DNA of 35,389 nt from Nitrospira sp. (GTDB lineage Bacteria; Nitrospirota; Thermodesulfovibrionia; Thermodesulfovibrionales; SM23-35). Below the pieces are notes generated by a model. It searched no databases, was not told the DNA's origin, and saw only the letters and a list, made by a program, of their open reading frames with translations. Of this stretch, positions 7,854-14,806 are shown one piece after another. Within the stretch, counting starts at the first letter, position 1, and every line of letters starts with the position of its first letter. Both the position numbers and the translations under genes were made by a program. The stretch is taken from contig VGWX01000020.1 of NCBI GenBank assembly GCA_016873615.1, forward strand, positions 1 to 35,389. Reading direction: 5' to 3'.

Positions 7854-7879
7854 AACTTTTCACTTTCAACTTTTAACTT
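7854..7879. repeat. AT-rich repeat at the trpE-trpG junction
   Basis: On the coding strand the junction reads AGTTAAAAGTTGAAAGTGAA and continues AAGTT up to the trpG ATG. The wording matches the repeat upstream of trpE (9470-9577) and inside bioW (17441-17506). The trpE stop codon TAA lies within it, and it occupies the place where a trpG ribosome-binding site would be expected. Confidence 0.6.
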
Positions 7880-9426
7880 AGTTCTTTCTCAGCCATTTCA
7901 ACTGCCTTCATCATCCCCATTGCCTTGTTTAGTGTTTCTTTATATTCCCTCTCAGGAATTGAATCAGCAACAATCCCTGCGCCTGCCTGAACATATATTT
8001 TATTGCCTTTTATTATAAGTGTTCTGATGGTTATGCAGGTGTCCATATTTCCCGAATAACTGAAGTATCCGACAGCGCCTGCATAAGGCCCCCTTTTTAT
8101 TGGCTCAAGCTCTTCTATGATCTCCATTGCCCTTACCTTTGGGGCTCCTGTCACTGTTCCTGCGGGGAAACAGGCCTCTAATACATCAAATGCATCCAGT
8201 CCGTTTTTCAGTCTGCCTTCTACGTTCGAAACAAGATGCATTACATGACTGTATTTCTCAACAGACATCAATTCTGTAACGTTTACAGAACCTGTTTCTG
8301 CAACCCTTCCCACATCATTTCTTCCAAGGTCAACAAGCATGATGTGTTCTGCCATCTCTTTGGGGTCTTTTTTCAGTTCTTCCTCAAGTATTTTATCTTC
8401 TTCCTCTGTCTCTCCTCTCCTTCTAGTGCCGGCTATAGGCCTTAAGATAATCTTTTGTCCTTCGAGCCTTACCAGTATCTCAGGAGACGAACCAACAAGT
8501 TTGGCGTCACCTGTGTCGATATAATACATATAAGGGGAAGGATTGATGACACGCAGGGCCCGATATATATTGAAGGGGTCTATATCAAATTCCCGGTCAA
8601 ACCTCTGAGACAATACAACCTGGATTATATCGCCTGAGATGATATAATCCTTGCAGCGAAGCACAGCATTTTCGAATGCCTCTTTTGCAGTAAAAGAAGA
8701 TGTATAGCCGGAAAATGAATGGCTCTCCTCCGGCCGGCCCAGAGGTGTAAAGGACAAATCAGCGGACTTGTCCTTTCTTTTATATCTTCTTTTCCCTGTT
8801 TTTGAACTCCTCAGTTTTTCTATAATATTCTCTATCTTCTCCTCTGCTTCCCTGTATGCGTCTTCAGGAGATTTAGCATTAATATGCGCATTTGATACGA
8901 CTTTTATTTTCCCTTTCAGGTTGTCAAATATCATGACGGTGTCTGTAACCATAAGGAAGATATCAGGAAGTCTGAGCCCAGTTTTTTTCTTATCAGGGAT
9001 CTCTTCAAAAAATCTGACCATCTCATACCCTATATACCCGACGAGACCGCCATAAAACCTCGGCAACCCTGCAACATCAACCGGTTTATATGCTGTTAAC
9101 TCTTTTTTTATGAACTCTAAGGGATTATCAGACTTGAACCTTTGAGCGCCTGTCTGATTGTCTTTTATTTCTACCCTGTTTCCCCAGCTTCTGATAATCC
9201 TTGACGGTCTTGAACCAAGGAAGGAATATCTTGCCCATTTTTCACCGCCTATCATACTTTCAAGCAGGAATGACGGCGAACCCCCGAGTTTCAGAGCAGC
9301 CGAGACAGGGGTTTCAGTGTCAGCAAGGATCTCTCTGTAGAGAGGGATAAGATTTCCCTTTGACGAAAATGACTTGAAACTTTCTAAGTCGGGGTACAGC
9401 ATATTGACAAAATCTGCCCTTTCCAT
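7873..9426 (-). CDS. trpE: Anthranilate synthase component I
   Basis: This enzyme converts chorismate and ammonia (from TrpG) to anthranilate. The 517-residue product has an N-terminal regulatory part with SPSFLLESMIGGEKWARYSF, where LLES is the tryptophan feedback-binding motif. The C-terminal chorismate-binding domain carries RPIAGTRRRGETEEED, EHIMLVDLGRNDVGRV and FPAGTVTGAPKVRAMEII. Feedback inhibition by tryptophan is therefore likely. The ATG at 9426 has no clear Shine-Dalgarno sequence. On the minus strand a TATAAT lies at 9448-9453, which would give a leader of only about 15 nt, and I see no Trp-rich leader peptide. It heads the long minus-strand string. Confidence 0.96.
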   Translation of the reverse strand: MERADFVNMLYPDLESFKSFSSKGNLIPLYREILADTETPVSAALKLGGSPSFLLESMIGGEKWARYSFLGSRPSRIIRSWGNRVEIKDNQTGAQRFKSDNPLEFIKKELTAYKPVDVAGLPRFYGGLVGYIGYEMVRFFEEIPDKKKTGLRLPDIFLMVTDTVMIFDNLKGKIKVVSNAHINAKSPEDAYREAEEKIENIIEKLRSSKTGKRRYKRKDKSADLSFTPLGRPEESHSFSGYTSSFTAKEAFENAVLRCKDYIISGDIIQVVLSQRFDREFDIDPFNIYRALRVINPSPYMYYIDTGDAKLVGSSPEILVRLEGQKIILRPIAGTRRRGETEEEDKILEEELKKDPKEMAEHIMLVDLGRNDVGRVAETGSVNVTELMSVEKYSHVMHLVSNVEGRLKNGLDAFDVLEACFPAGTVTGAPKVRAMEIIEELEPIKRGPYAGAVGYFSYSGNMDTCITIRTLIIKGNKIYVQAGAGIVADSIPEREYKETLNKAMGMMKAVEMAEKELS

Positions 9427-9447
9427 TAGAATTTTTTAGTAACACTC

Positions 9448-9453
9448 ATTATA
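9448..9453 (-). promoter_or_regulatory. Candidate -10 box for the trpE-lpxK string
   Basis: TATAAT on the minus strand lies 21 bases before the trpE ATG. The best -35 candidate (TTAACT at about 18 bp spacing) is weak and lies inside the AT-rich repeat, so the promoter call is tentative. Confidence 0.35.
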
Positions 9454-9469
9454 GCTTATTGTCCAAGCT

Positions 9470-9577
9470 TAAGTTAAGAGTTGCTGTTTCAAGTTAAAAG
9501 TTCAAAGTTAAGAGTGAAAAGTTTAATGCACTAAATTTTTCAAATTTTTAACTTATACCTTTTAACTTTTCATTTTT
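9470..9577. repeat. AT-rich imperfect inverted repeat between trpE and tRNA-Gly
   Basis: The left part (GTTAAAAGTTCAAAGTTAAG and following bases) and the right part (TTTTTAACTTATACCTTTTA and following bases) are approximate reverse complements. The 19-mer AAAGTTAAGAGTGAAAAGT recurs exactly inside bioW near 17454-17472. This points to a dispersed, probably mobile, AT-rich palindrome family. Confidence 0.65.
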
Positions 9578-9580
9578 AAT

Positions 9581-9656
<76 letters not shown>

Positions 9657-9763
9657 TATTAGCATTTAGCATAGAGTTCGTAGCTAAGAGTTATAAGCCA
9701 AATTTATTTTAATTACTCTGAACTCATTGCTTTTTGCTCATAGCTCACAGCTCATTGCTAAAA
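9657..9763. repeat. Imperfect palindrome between the two tRNA genes
   Basis: TAGCATTTAGCATAGAGTTC on the left and GCTCATAGCTCACAGCTCAT on the right form loose inverted arms built from AGCT/GCTC words. It fills nearly the whole spacer between tRNA-Gly and tRNA-Cys. Together with the element at 9470-9577 it brackets tRNA-Gly. Similar words occur in the direct repeat inside lpxK. Confidence 0.5.
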
Positions 9764-9764
9764 C

Positions 9765-9839
9765 GGCGGCGTACCCAAGTGGCAAGGGAGAGGTCTGCAA
9801 AACCTTTATGCAGCGGTTCAAATCCGCTCGCCGCCTCCA
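9765..9839 (+). tRNA. tRNA-Cys (anticodon GCA)
   Basis: The acceptor stem GGCGGCG pairs with CGCCGCC. The anticodon stem GAGGT/ACCTT encloses CTGCAAA with GCA as anticodon. The T arm is AGCGG-TTCAAAT-CCGCT, the discriminator is T, and CCA is encoded at 9837-9839. Its 3' part is overlapped on the opposite strand by the last 22 bp of the 610-codon gene that follows. Confidence 0.96.
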
Positions 9840-11650
9840 ACAAGCAATTGCTCCAGAACGGCAGGATCAAGTTTTCTTTTCTCGAAATATTCTTTCTCGA
9901 GTGTTTCTATATAAAATCTGTCAAGGCCGCTGTTATTCAGGAAGTCTTCCCTGAGTGAAGTCTCCTTGCCCTGTAATATCAGCGGTAAAATATAGTTGAG
10001 ATAAAAAGACTCTTTTCTCAGATCAATGAATACCTTTTCGAATAACCTCTTTGTTATTTCTCCGGAGATCTCTTTTTCAGCCAGTTCCCGGCTAATATCT
10101 TCTCTTATTTTCTCCCGGCCTTTTTTCGTATCGAGACCCGGATAAAAGCTGCGCATCCTTTCCTTTAAGGCAGCATGCGCCAAACGATAGAGTTTTCCCT
10201 CATCTGCGATCAACTTCAATTCTGAAACGACGTCCCTGAGTGATGCATCTCCTGCTGTGATCTTCCTGATGCCCTTTGATATAGCGCTGATCTTTTTCCC
10301 GCCATAACCTGTGATATATTTATTATTCAGAAGTTCTTTTATAAATAACTCATCAAACAGTTTTAGATCCAGATAGTCAAACTCCTTTTTATTCCCCATT
10401 AAGCTTCTCAGTGAATCCTCTGTAAACTCTATATTTTCCATAAACGCTATCTGACTTAACAGGTTGGATACATTATCATACCTGTCAAAATATGTAGCTA
10501 TTGAAGTAAACTCCTCGAACAGCCCGAAGTCGTTCGTTTCTCTGGCGCTTTCATCGCAGGCCCGCACAGTATCAAGGAGGATCTGTTCAAAACCCTTATC
10601 GCCCTTCAAGTCTGCCGCCTGCTTTGCCTTAATTAACCTCACTATGTCCTCATTGATTATGTGCCTTTTCAGGGACGGATCCTTAAAGAACAAACTCTGC
10701 AGGATCGCTCTTGTCTCCCTGAGGTATTCCGGCTCTTCTATCTCCTGTATCTTTCTGCCCTTTAAGAGGAGCTCATCGAGAGTCTCAAAAAGTACGCTCG
10801 GTATGTTGTTCCTTATCCCCAGGGTGCGCAACCTCCTGAGCCTTGCAAACTCTGAATGCTCAAGCGTATCCTTCGGGACCCCGCTCAAAAGTATATCTCT
10901 GTATTCATCGACAACGCGTTTGTTATCAGGGTGTCTGTACATGATATCTATTTTCATCCGTTCCTGCTGGTAACGGTCAATATTATGTTCTGAAACAATA
11001 TTATCTATATAGAGCTCCTCGTTTATAGCCAGAGATCTCTCCTTTGAATAAAAGGCGGAGAATGCCTTATAGAATTTCCGGTTACCGATGTGAATGAGTT
11101 TAAAAACGAATACCTGTGAATTATGCTCTTTTAACTCAGAGAGAAAACCGTCAACGATTTCAGTATCCAGGTCTTCAGTTATGAGATCTGTCCTCTTAAG
11201 AAATTTCCCGACAGCTCTGAGTATCTGCTTCTGCCTCTTTCTGTAATCTCCCGAGAAATCGGATGAAACAAAAAAGTAATAATTTTTTACAGCATGACCC
11301 TGGAGAAAAAGGCGGTAAAAAGACTCCCTGCCTTCTATATCGTTTGTAAAAATAACCCTTTCATTTTCATCGAGAAAAGCGCCGAACATGATAAGCCTGT
11401 TGGCAACAGTCCTTACCATTACATCCTTGAATGGTTTTTCTACCCCGAACATATACTCACAGAAATTTCCGCCGGTTCCCTTATAATGAATGCCGTCTTC
11501 TTCTATAGTAAATTCATTCCCTCTGGAGAAGAACCTGATGCTCGCAGGGCCCTCATCATAGAAATAGGTATTAAATGTGCCGGCGCCGCCAACAAAGGCA
11601 AAATACTCAATAGAGCCGATGCTTCCGTGAAGTCTGAGATCACTGATCAT
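9818..11650 (-). CDS. Uncharacterised 610-aa conserved protein (TIGR04442-like)
   Basis: No enzymatic motif is recognised. The N-terminal 150 residues look beta-rich with conserved-style segments such as GNEFTIEEDGIHYKGTGGNF, EYMFGVEKPF and NRLIMFGAFLDENE. The rest is mainly charged helices, including DRYQQERMKIDIMYRHPDNK. No signal peptide or membrane segment is visible, so it is probably cytosolic. From memory the opening (MISDLRLHGSIGSIEYFA) resembles an uncharacterised family found in Geobacter-type bacteria (TIGR04442), which should be verified. It lies downstream of, and reads in the same direction as, the TPR/pseudokinase gene, with a MITE-like palindrome between them. Its last codons (VGGGERI and stop) are antisense to tRNA-Cys, which is unusual. 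Confidence 0.8.
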   Translation of the reverse strand: MISDLRLHGSIGSIEYFAFVGGAGTFNTYFYDEGPASIRFFSRGNEFTIEEDGIHYKGTGGNFCEYMFGVEKPFKDVMVRTVANRLIMFGAFLDENERVIFTNDIEGRESFYRLFLQGHAVKNYYFFVSSDFSGDYRKRQKQILRAVGKFLKRTDLITEDLDTEIVDGFLSELKEHNSQVFVFKLIHIGNRKFYKAFSAFYSKERSLAINEELYIDNIVSEHNIDRYQQERMKIDIMYRHPDNKRVVDEYRDILLSGVPKDTLEHSEFARLRRLRTLGIRNNIPSVLFETLDELLLKGRKIQEIEEPEYLRETRAILQSLFFKDPSLKRHIINEDIVRLIKAKQAADLKGDKGFEQILLDTVRACDESARETNDFGLFEEFTSIATYFDRYDNVSNLLSQIAFMENIEFTEDSLRSLMGNKKEFDYLDLKLFDELFIKELLNNKYITGYGGKKISAISKGIRKITAGDASLRDVVSELKLIADEGKLYRLAHAALKERMRSFYPGLDTKKGREKIREDISRELAEKEISGEITKRLFEKVFIDLRKESFYLNYILPLILQGKETSLREDFLNNSGLDRFYIETLEKEYFEKRKLDPAVLEQLLVGGGERI

Positions 11651-11743
11651 GAGAGAAATATATCACAGGAATGGGTAAATATTCTATTGGGACAGATGCA
11701 TACTGATAAGTTCATAAGTTAATCTAAATTATTATCTTAATGT

Positions 11744-11862
11744 TGTCATTCTGGCTTGTCCAGTCGCCTCTTCTCCTCAGCGAACCCGCCTGAGTGCGGG
11801 AGCGACTCGCCGGGGCGAGAATCCTTCTTTTTCGGAAAGATTCCCGACAAGCGGGAATGACA
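11744..11862. mobile_element. MITE/REP-like palindromic element
   Basis: The 119-bp element starts TGTCATTCTGGCTTGTC and ends GACAAGCGGGAATGACA, which are near-perfect terminal inverted repeats. Inside are smaller hairpins: CCCGCCTGAGTGCGGG and CTCGCCGGGGCGAG. It has no coding capacity and is GC-richer than its surroundings. It lies in the 221-bp gap between two same-direction genes, and the folded RNA could act as a processing or attenuation site. Confidence 0.65.
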
Positions 11863-11871
11863 GAAAAGGCT

Positions 11872-13248
11872 TTATTTATGGTCTGAGTCTGTCTTTCCCT
11901 TTGAGAGGGTCTTTAGGTCGGCAAATATATCTTTTATATTCTGGTACCTGTCTTCCCTCACTTTCCTGAGGCAGCGTATAACAATTTCATCGAGCCATTC
12001 AGGCATATCTTCTACGCTGTCAATGACACCGGCTGAACCAAGACCCTCCAGGGTTCCGGTCAGCATCTCATATAGCATTACACCTGCGGAATAAATATCA
12101 GCCCTTTCATCCAGATCCACTTCCTTTAAAATTTCCGGAGGGATATAATCCGTGGATTGGGTCCTTTTCAGAAAAGATATGTTGTTCTGTGCATCAATCA
12201 CTATATTGTCCGGGCTTAAAAGACCAAAGGGCCAGCCGCTCTTATAGGCTTCCTGAAGGCTTTTCAGTATCTGAATCCAGAGCTTGAGACTGTATCTCGG
12301 CTCGATCCTTCCGCTCTGGATAAAGCTTCTCAAAGCAGTTTTCCCTTCAGGGATTTTCTCGTCCTGAGAAAGCGGCGTCAAAAGAGCTTTTAATTTGTCT
12401 TTCACATCTCTGAAGGCCGGATTAACCTTATCTATATCCTTGAGAACCTCGATCGCCTTCTGTGTATCGCCTGCTGCTTCAAGCAGTAATGCATAGGTAT
12501 GGAATTCCTCAAGTCTTGAGCTTTCCGGTTTCTTATTGTAAAGAAAGAAACCGAACATTTCTGCAGCCTCTTTCAGCATGCCTTCTTCTTTAAGTAGCAT
12601 AGCAGCCTGCTTATATTCTCCAGCCTCTCTCAACGCTTTTACCGCATAGATAGTTTTTCCTGACTGTTGCATAACTTTTGCTGCATCAATTTTCTTCCCT
12701 GCCTTTTCATAAAGGGTTGCAGCTTCATCAAACTCCCCTTCCGTCAGGGCAACCTCTGCAGCATCTTCAAGACTGCCGGCCTTTTCATACATCTCTTTGG
12801 CCTTACCGGACATCCCGAGGATGTTGTAGAGCAGGGCAGCCTGATTATAGTCGCGGCCTTTTTCATAGAACAAGGCGGCTTTGCGGGGGTCCTTCAGCTT
12901 CTTGTCATATACTCTGGCAGCCGAGACGAATTGCCCGGCCTTCTCGTATCCCTCGGCTTCTCTCCTGTAATCTTCGATTACCGTAGTTTTGAGTTTCTTC
13001 CCAATGGTTTGCCTGTAGATGAATCTGATAACAAAGAAAAGGGAAATAATAACAGGGATGAGAATAAGAAGAAAGATGGCAAAGAGCCCCTTTGATGCTT
13101 TTTCTTCAACTGAATCTCCAGAGGCAGCGACCTGAAGAATTGGAGTGTTTAAATATGTAACCAGAAGGTCAATAAATTTGATTGTGATTAAAGCATACCT
13201 CCCTGTGCCGTATATTATCATATTCTGAAAAAAGAAGGCCGGGAGCAT
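11872..13248 (-). CDS. Membrane-anchored helical-repeat protein with C-terminal pseudokinase domain
   Basis: The 458-residue product has one clear membrane helix at about 54-76, and the N-terminal 45 residues may be a second membrane-associated stretch. Residues 95-285 are TPR/SNAP-like helix pairs with recurring AA-LYEKAG words. Residues about 320-450 resemble the C-lobe of a Ser/Thr kinase: GLLSPDNIVID, YIPPEIL (the APE region), DERADIYSAGVMLYEMLTG and a C-terminal RCLRKVREDRYQN helix. The ATP-binding N-lobe is absent. The HRD segment reads FGL, with the catalytic Asp and following Lys lost, and no DFG is present, so it cannot be a normal kinase. It is probably a scaffold that binds partners through both modules. 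The start at 13248 is not strongly supported; the ATG at 13221 is an alternative. Confidence 0.85.
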   Translation of the reverse strand: MLPAFFFQNMIIYGTGRYALITIKFIDLLVTYLNTPILQVAASGDSVEEKASKGLFAIFLLILIPVIISLFFVIRFIYRQTIGKKLKTTVIEDYRREAEGYEKAGQFVSAARVYDKKLKDPRKAALFYEKGRDYNQAALLYNILGMSGKAKEMYEKAGSLEDAAEVALTEGEFDEAATLYEKAGKKIDAAKVMQQSGKTIYAVKALREAGEYKQAAMLLKEEGMLKEAAEMFGFFLYNKKPESSRLEEFHTYALLLEAAGDTQKAIEVLKDIDKVNPAFRDVKDKLKALLTPLSQDEKIPEGKTALRSFIQSGRIEPRYSLKLWIQILKSLQEAYKSGWPFGLLSPDNIVIDAQNNISFLKRTQSTDYIPPEILKEVDLDERADIYSAGVMLYEMLTGTLEGLGSAGVIDSVEDMPEWLDEIVIRCLRKVREDRYQNIKDIFADLKTLSKGKTDSDHK

Positions 13249-13409
13249 TATCAGGATCAGTTCTTATAGATAGGCATTGATATCCCGGATACGTCAGATG
13301 AAGTTTCTATTCAACACTTTAAGACACGCACAATTCTGAAAGGTAAGGGGCCTCTCGATTACGGGAATAAATATTTTCCTGTTTTTTAAATCCATGAAGT
13401 GGTATTGTA

Positions 13410-13415
13410 TATAAT
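13410..13415 (+). promoter_or_regulatory. Candidate -10 box for the RRM-rpsU operon
   Basis: TATAAT at 13410-13415, preceded by TTGTA, would start transcription near 13422 and leave a leader of about 70 nt before the RRM gene. No good -35 is visible. The remaining bases 13249-13400 show nothing I recognise. Confidence 0.35.
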
Positions 13416-13490
13416 CCTGCCTTTGAAGTCAGAGAAGCCTCAAAACTTTAAGGCGTTAGGGAATTTTATTCTATCAAGAGGGGTTAAGTT

Positions 13491-13823
13491 ATGGGCAAGA
13501 AACTGTATGTAGGAAGTATTCCATTTAGTGCAACAGAGGAATCTCTCCGGGAGCTTTTCTCAGGCATTGGAGAGGTTGAATCAGTAAAAATAATTACTGA
13601 TGCAGACACAGGGCGTTCCAAGGGTTTTGGCTTTATTGAAATGTCATCTGCAGAAGATGCTAAAAAAGCCATAGAACAGTTAAACGGCACAAAATTTATG
13701 GAGCGTTCTTTGACCGTTAATGAGGCAAGACCGCAGCAGCCAAGGGAAGGACGAGGATTCGGCGGAGGCAGGGGAGGGTATGGACAGGGAAGAGGATCAG
13801 GCTATGGAAGAGACAGGAGATAA
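13491..13823 (+). CDS. RRM-domain RNA-binding protein with Gly/Arg-rich tail
   Basis: This is a single RNA-recognition motif protein of 110 residues. RNP2 is LYVGSI (5-10) and RNP1 is KGFGFIEM (44-51), the aromatic RNA-contacting surfaces. From residue about 86 the tail is rich in Gly, Arg and Gln (GRGFGGGRGGYGQGRG), as in cyanobacterial Rbp and other bacterial cold-responsive RRM proteins. The ATG has AGAGGGG upstream at good spacing. Six bases separate its stop from the bS21 start, with the bS21 Shine-Dalgarno sequence lying in its last codons. Translation of the two is therefore likely coupled. Its RNA targets cannot be read from sequence. Confidence 0.93.
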   Translation: MGKKLYVGSIPFSATEESLRELFSGIGEVESVKIITDADTGRSKGFGFIEMSSAEDAKKAIEQLNGTKFMERSLTVNEARPQQPREGRGFGGGRGGYGQGRGSGYGRDRR

Positions 13824-13829
13824 ATTATC

Positions 13830-14021
13830 ATAGAGATAAGAGTAGTCGGCAATGATATAGAAAAAGCTATTAAAATTCTGAAGCGCAAAGTTCAGACTGA
13901 AGGTCTGCTCAAAGAAATCAAAGCGAGAAGTTTCTATGAAAAACCTTCAGTAAAAGAAAAACGAAAACGCGCAGAGGCACGCAAGACAAGGGCGAAGGCT
14001 CAGAAGCATAGAAGATTCTGA
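13830..14021 (+). CDS. rpsU: 30S ribosomal protein bS21 with apparent ATA start
   Basis: Translation gives a 63-residue basic protein, MEIRVVGNDIEKAIKILKRK onward to KHRRF. It matches bS21 in length, in the V-GNDIEKA-K-LKRK opening, in the RSFYEKPS-KEKRK middle and in the Arg/Lys tail. No ATG, GTG or TTG exists in frame: the preceding in-frame codons are TAA (13821), ATT, ATC and ATA. AGGAG at 13815-13819 precedes these candidates, with 10 nt to ATA 13830 and 7 nt to ATC 13827. I chose ATA because family proteins begin Met-Glu-Ile or similar. bS21 helps 30S subunits engage mRNA, so control through a poor start codon would be meaningful. A sequencing error is the alternative, but the whole frame is intact. 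Confidence 0.88.
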   Translation: MEIRVVGNDIEKAIKILKRKVQTEGLLKEIKARSFYEKPSVKEKRKRAEARKTRAKAQKHRRF

Positions 14022-14155
14022 TAAGATTCTAATAAAAACCCCTTTTTTGTTAACATTTTGCAAAACTGCGGATATTGCCGCCTTCAGGGCCTATAGAAGG
14101 GGCTGTTCGGTGTTTCTACCCGCACAAAATATCAAGCTAAAAGGAGGAATAAACA

Positions 14156-14701
14156 ATAGCTAATCAAAGACGAGTATTGCCCGGCAGGGTCGCTGATCTT
14201 ACGCGCGTAAACAACCAGATCAGGCTGATTAAAGCCAAAGAGATACGAGTCATTGCCGATGAAGGGCAAATCGGCATCATGGATATTGAATCTGCATTGA
14301 AGTTGGCTGGGGAAAGAGATTTAGATCTTGTGGAAGTCAGCCCCGATGCTGATCCGCCGGTCTGTAAGATCATGGATTACCGGAAATTTAAGTTCGATAA
14401 TAGCAAGAAACTTCAGAAGGCCAGAAAAAAACAGGCGACGCAAACCCTCAAGGAAATCAGGCTGCGCCCGTTGATCGATACCCATGATTACGAGTTCAAG
14501 AAGCGGAATGCCCGGAAATTTATTGAGCATGGGGATAAGGTTAAGGTGACAATGCGTTTTAAAGGGCGAGAATTGGGTCGCCAGGAACTGGGGACAAAGG
14601 TTCTGAACAGGTTGGTGTTGGAACTGGCGGATATCGCAAAGGTGGAAATACAGCCTAAGATGGAAGGCCGCCAGATGGTAATGATTCTTATGGCTTTGTA
14701 G
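14156..14701 (+). CDS. infC: Translation initiation factor IF-3 with apparent ATA start
   Basis: IF-3 binds the 30S subunit, blocks premature 50S joining and rejects non-standard start codons. The frame contains VNNQIRLIKAKEIRVI, DLVEVSPDADPPVCKIMDY, KEIRLRPLIDTHDYEFK and GRQMVMILM, all characteristic. I chose ATA at 14156, which gives 181 residues (E. coli has 180) and lies 8 nt after a perfect AAGGAGG. The first TTG in frame (14177) is 29 nt from that site. infC in E. coli starts at AUU, which lets IF-3 repress its own translation, so an ATA start fits the same logic. Unusually, rpmI and rplT do not follow and thrS does not precede. The 134-bp gap before it (14022-14155) contains small stems such as CCTTC/GAAGG but no clear terminator. 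Confidence 0.92.
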   Translation: MANQRRVLPGRVADLTRVNNQIRLIKAKEIRVIADEGQIGIMDIESALKLAGERDLDLVEVSPDADPPVCKIMDYRKFKFDNSKKLQKARKKQATQTLKEIRLRPLIDTHDYEFKKRNARKFIEHGDKVKVTMRFKGRELGRQELGTKVLNRLVLELADIAKVEIQPKMEGRQMVMILMAL

Positions 14702-14771
14702 GTATTCAGAAAGTCTTTGAAGTCGAGCGCCTGCCTTTCTTCCCCTAACCTTATTGGCTGTTCGCTGCTTG

Positions 14772-14800
14772 TTGCCGAAAAATGACTTTTTGGCTATGAT
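14772..14800 (+). promoter_or_regulatory. Promoter of the lytic transglycosylase gene
   Basis: TTGCCG at 14772-14777 and TATGAT at 14795-14800 are separated by 17 bp. The transglycosylase ATG begins 7 bases after the end of the -10 box, so the predicted transcript starts at or next to the start codon. No Shine-Dalgarno sequence is present. Confidence 0.55.
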
Positions 14801-14806
14801 AATTTT

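Noticed and set aside
9427-9580. Trp attenuator or leader peptide before trpE
   Set aside because: No short ORF with tandem Trp codons and no terminator/antiterminator pair could be found; the region is mostly an AT-rich repeat.
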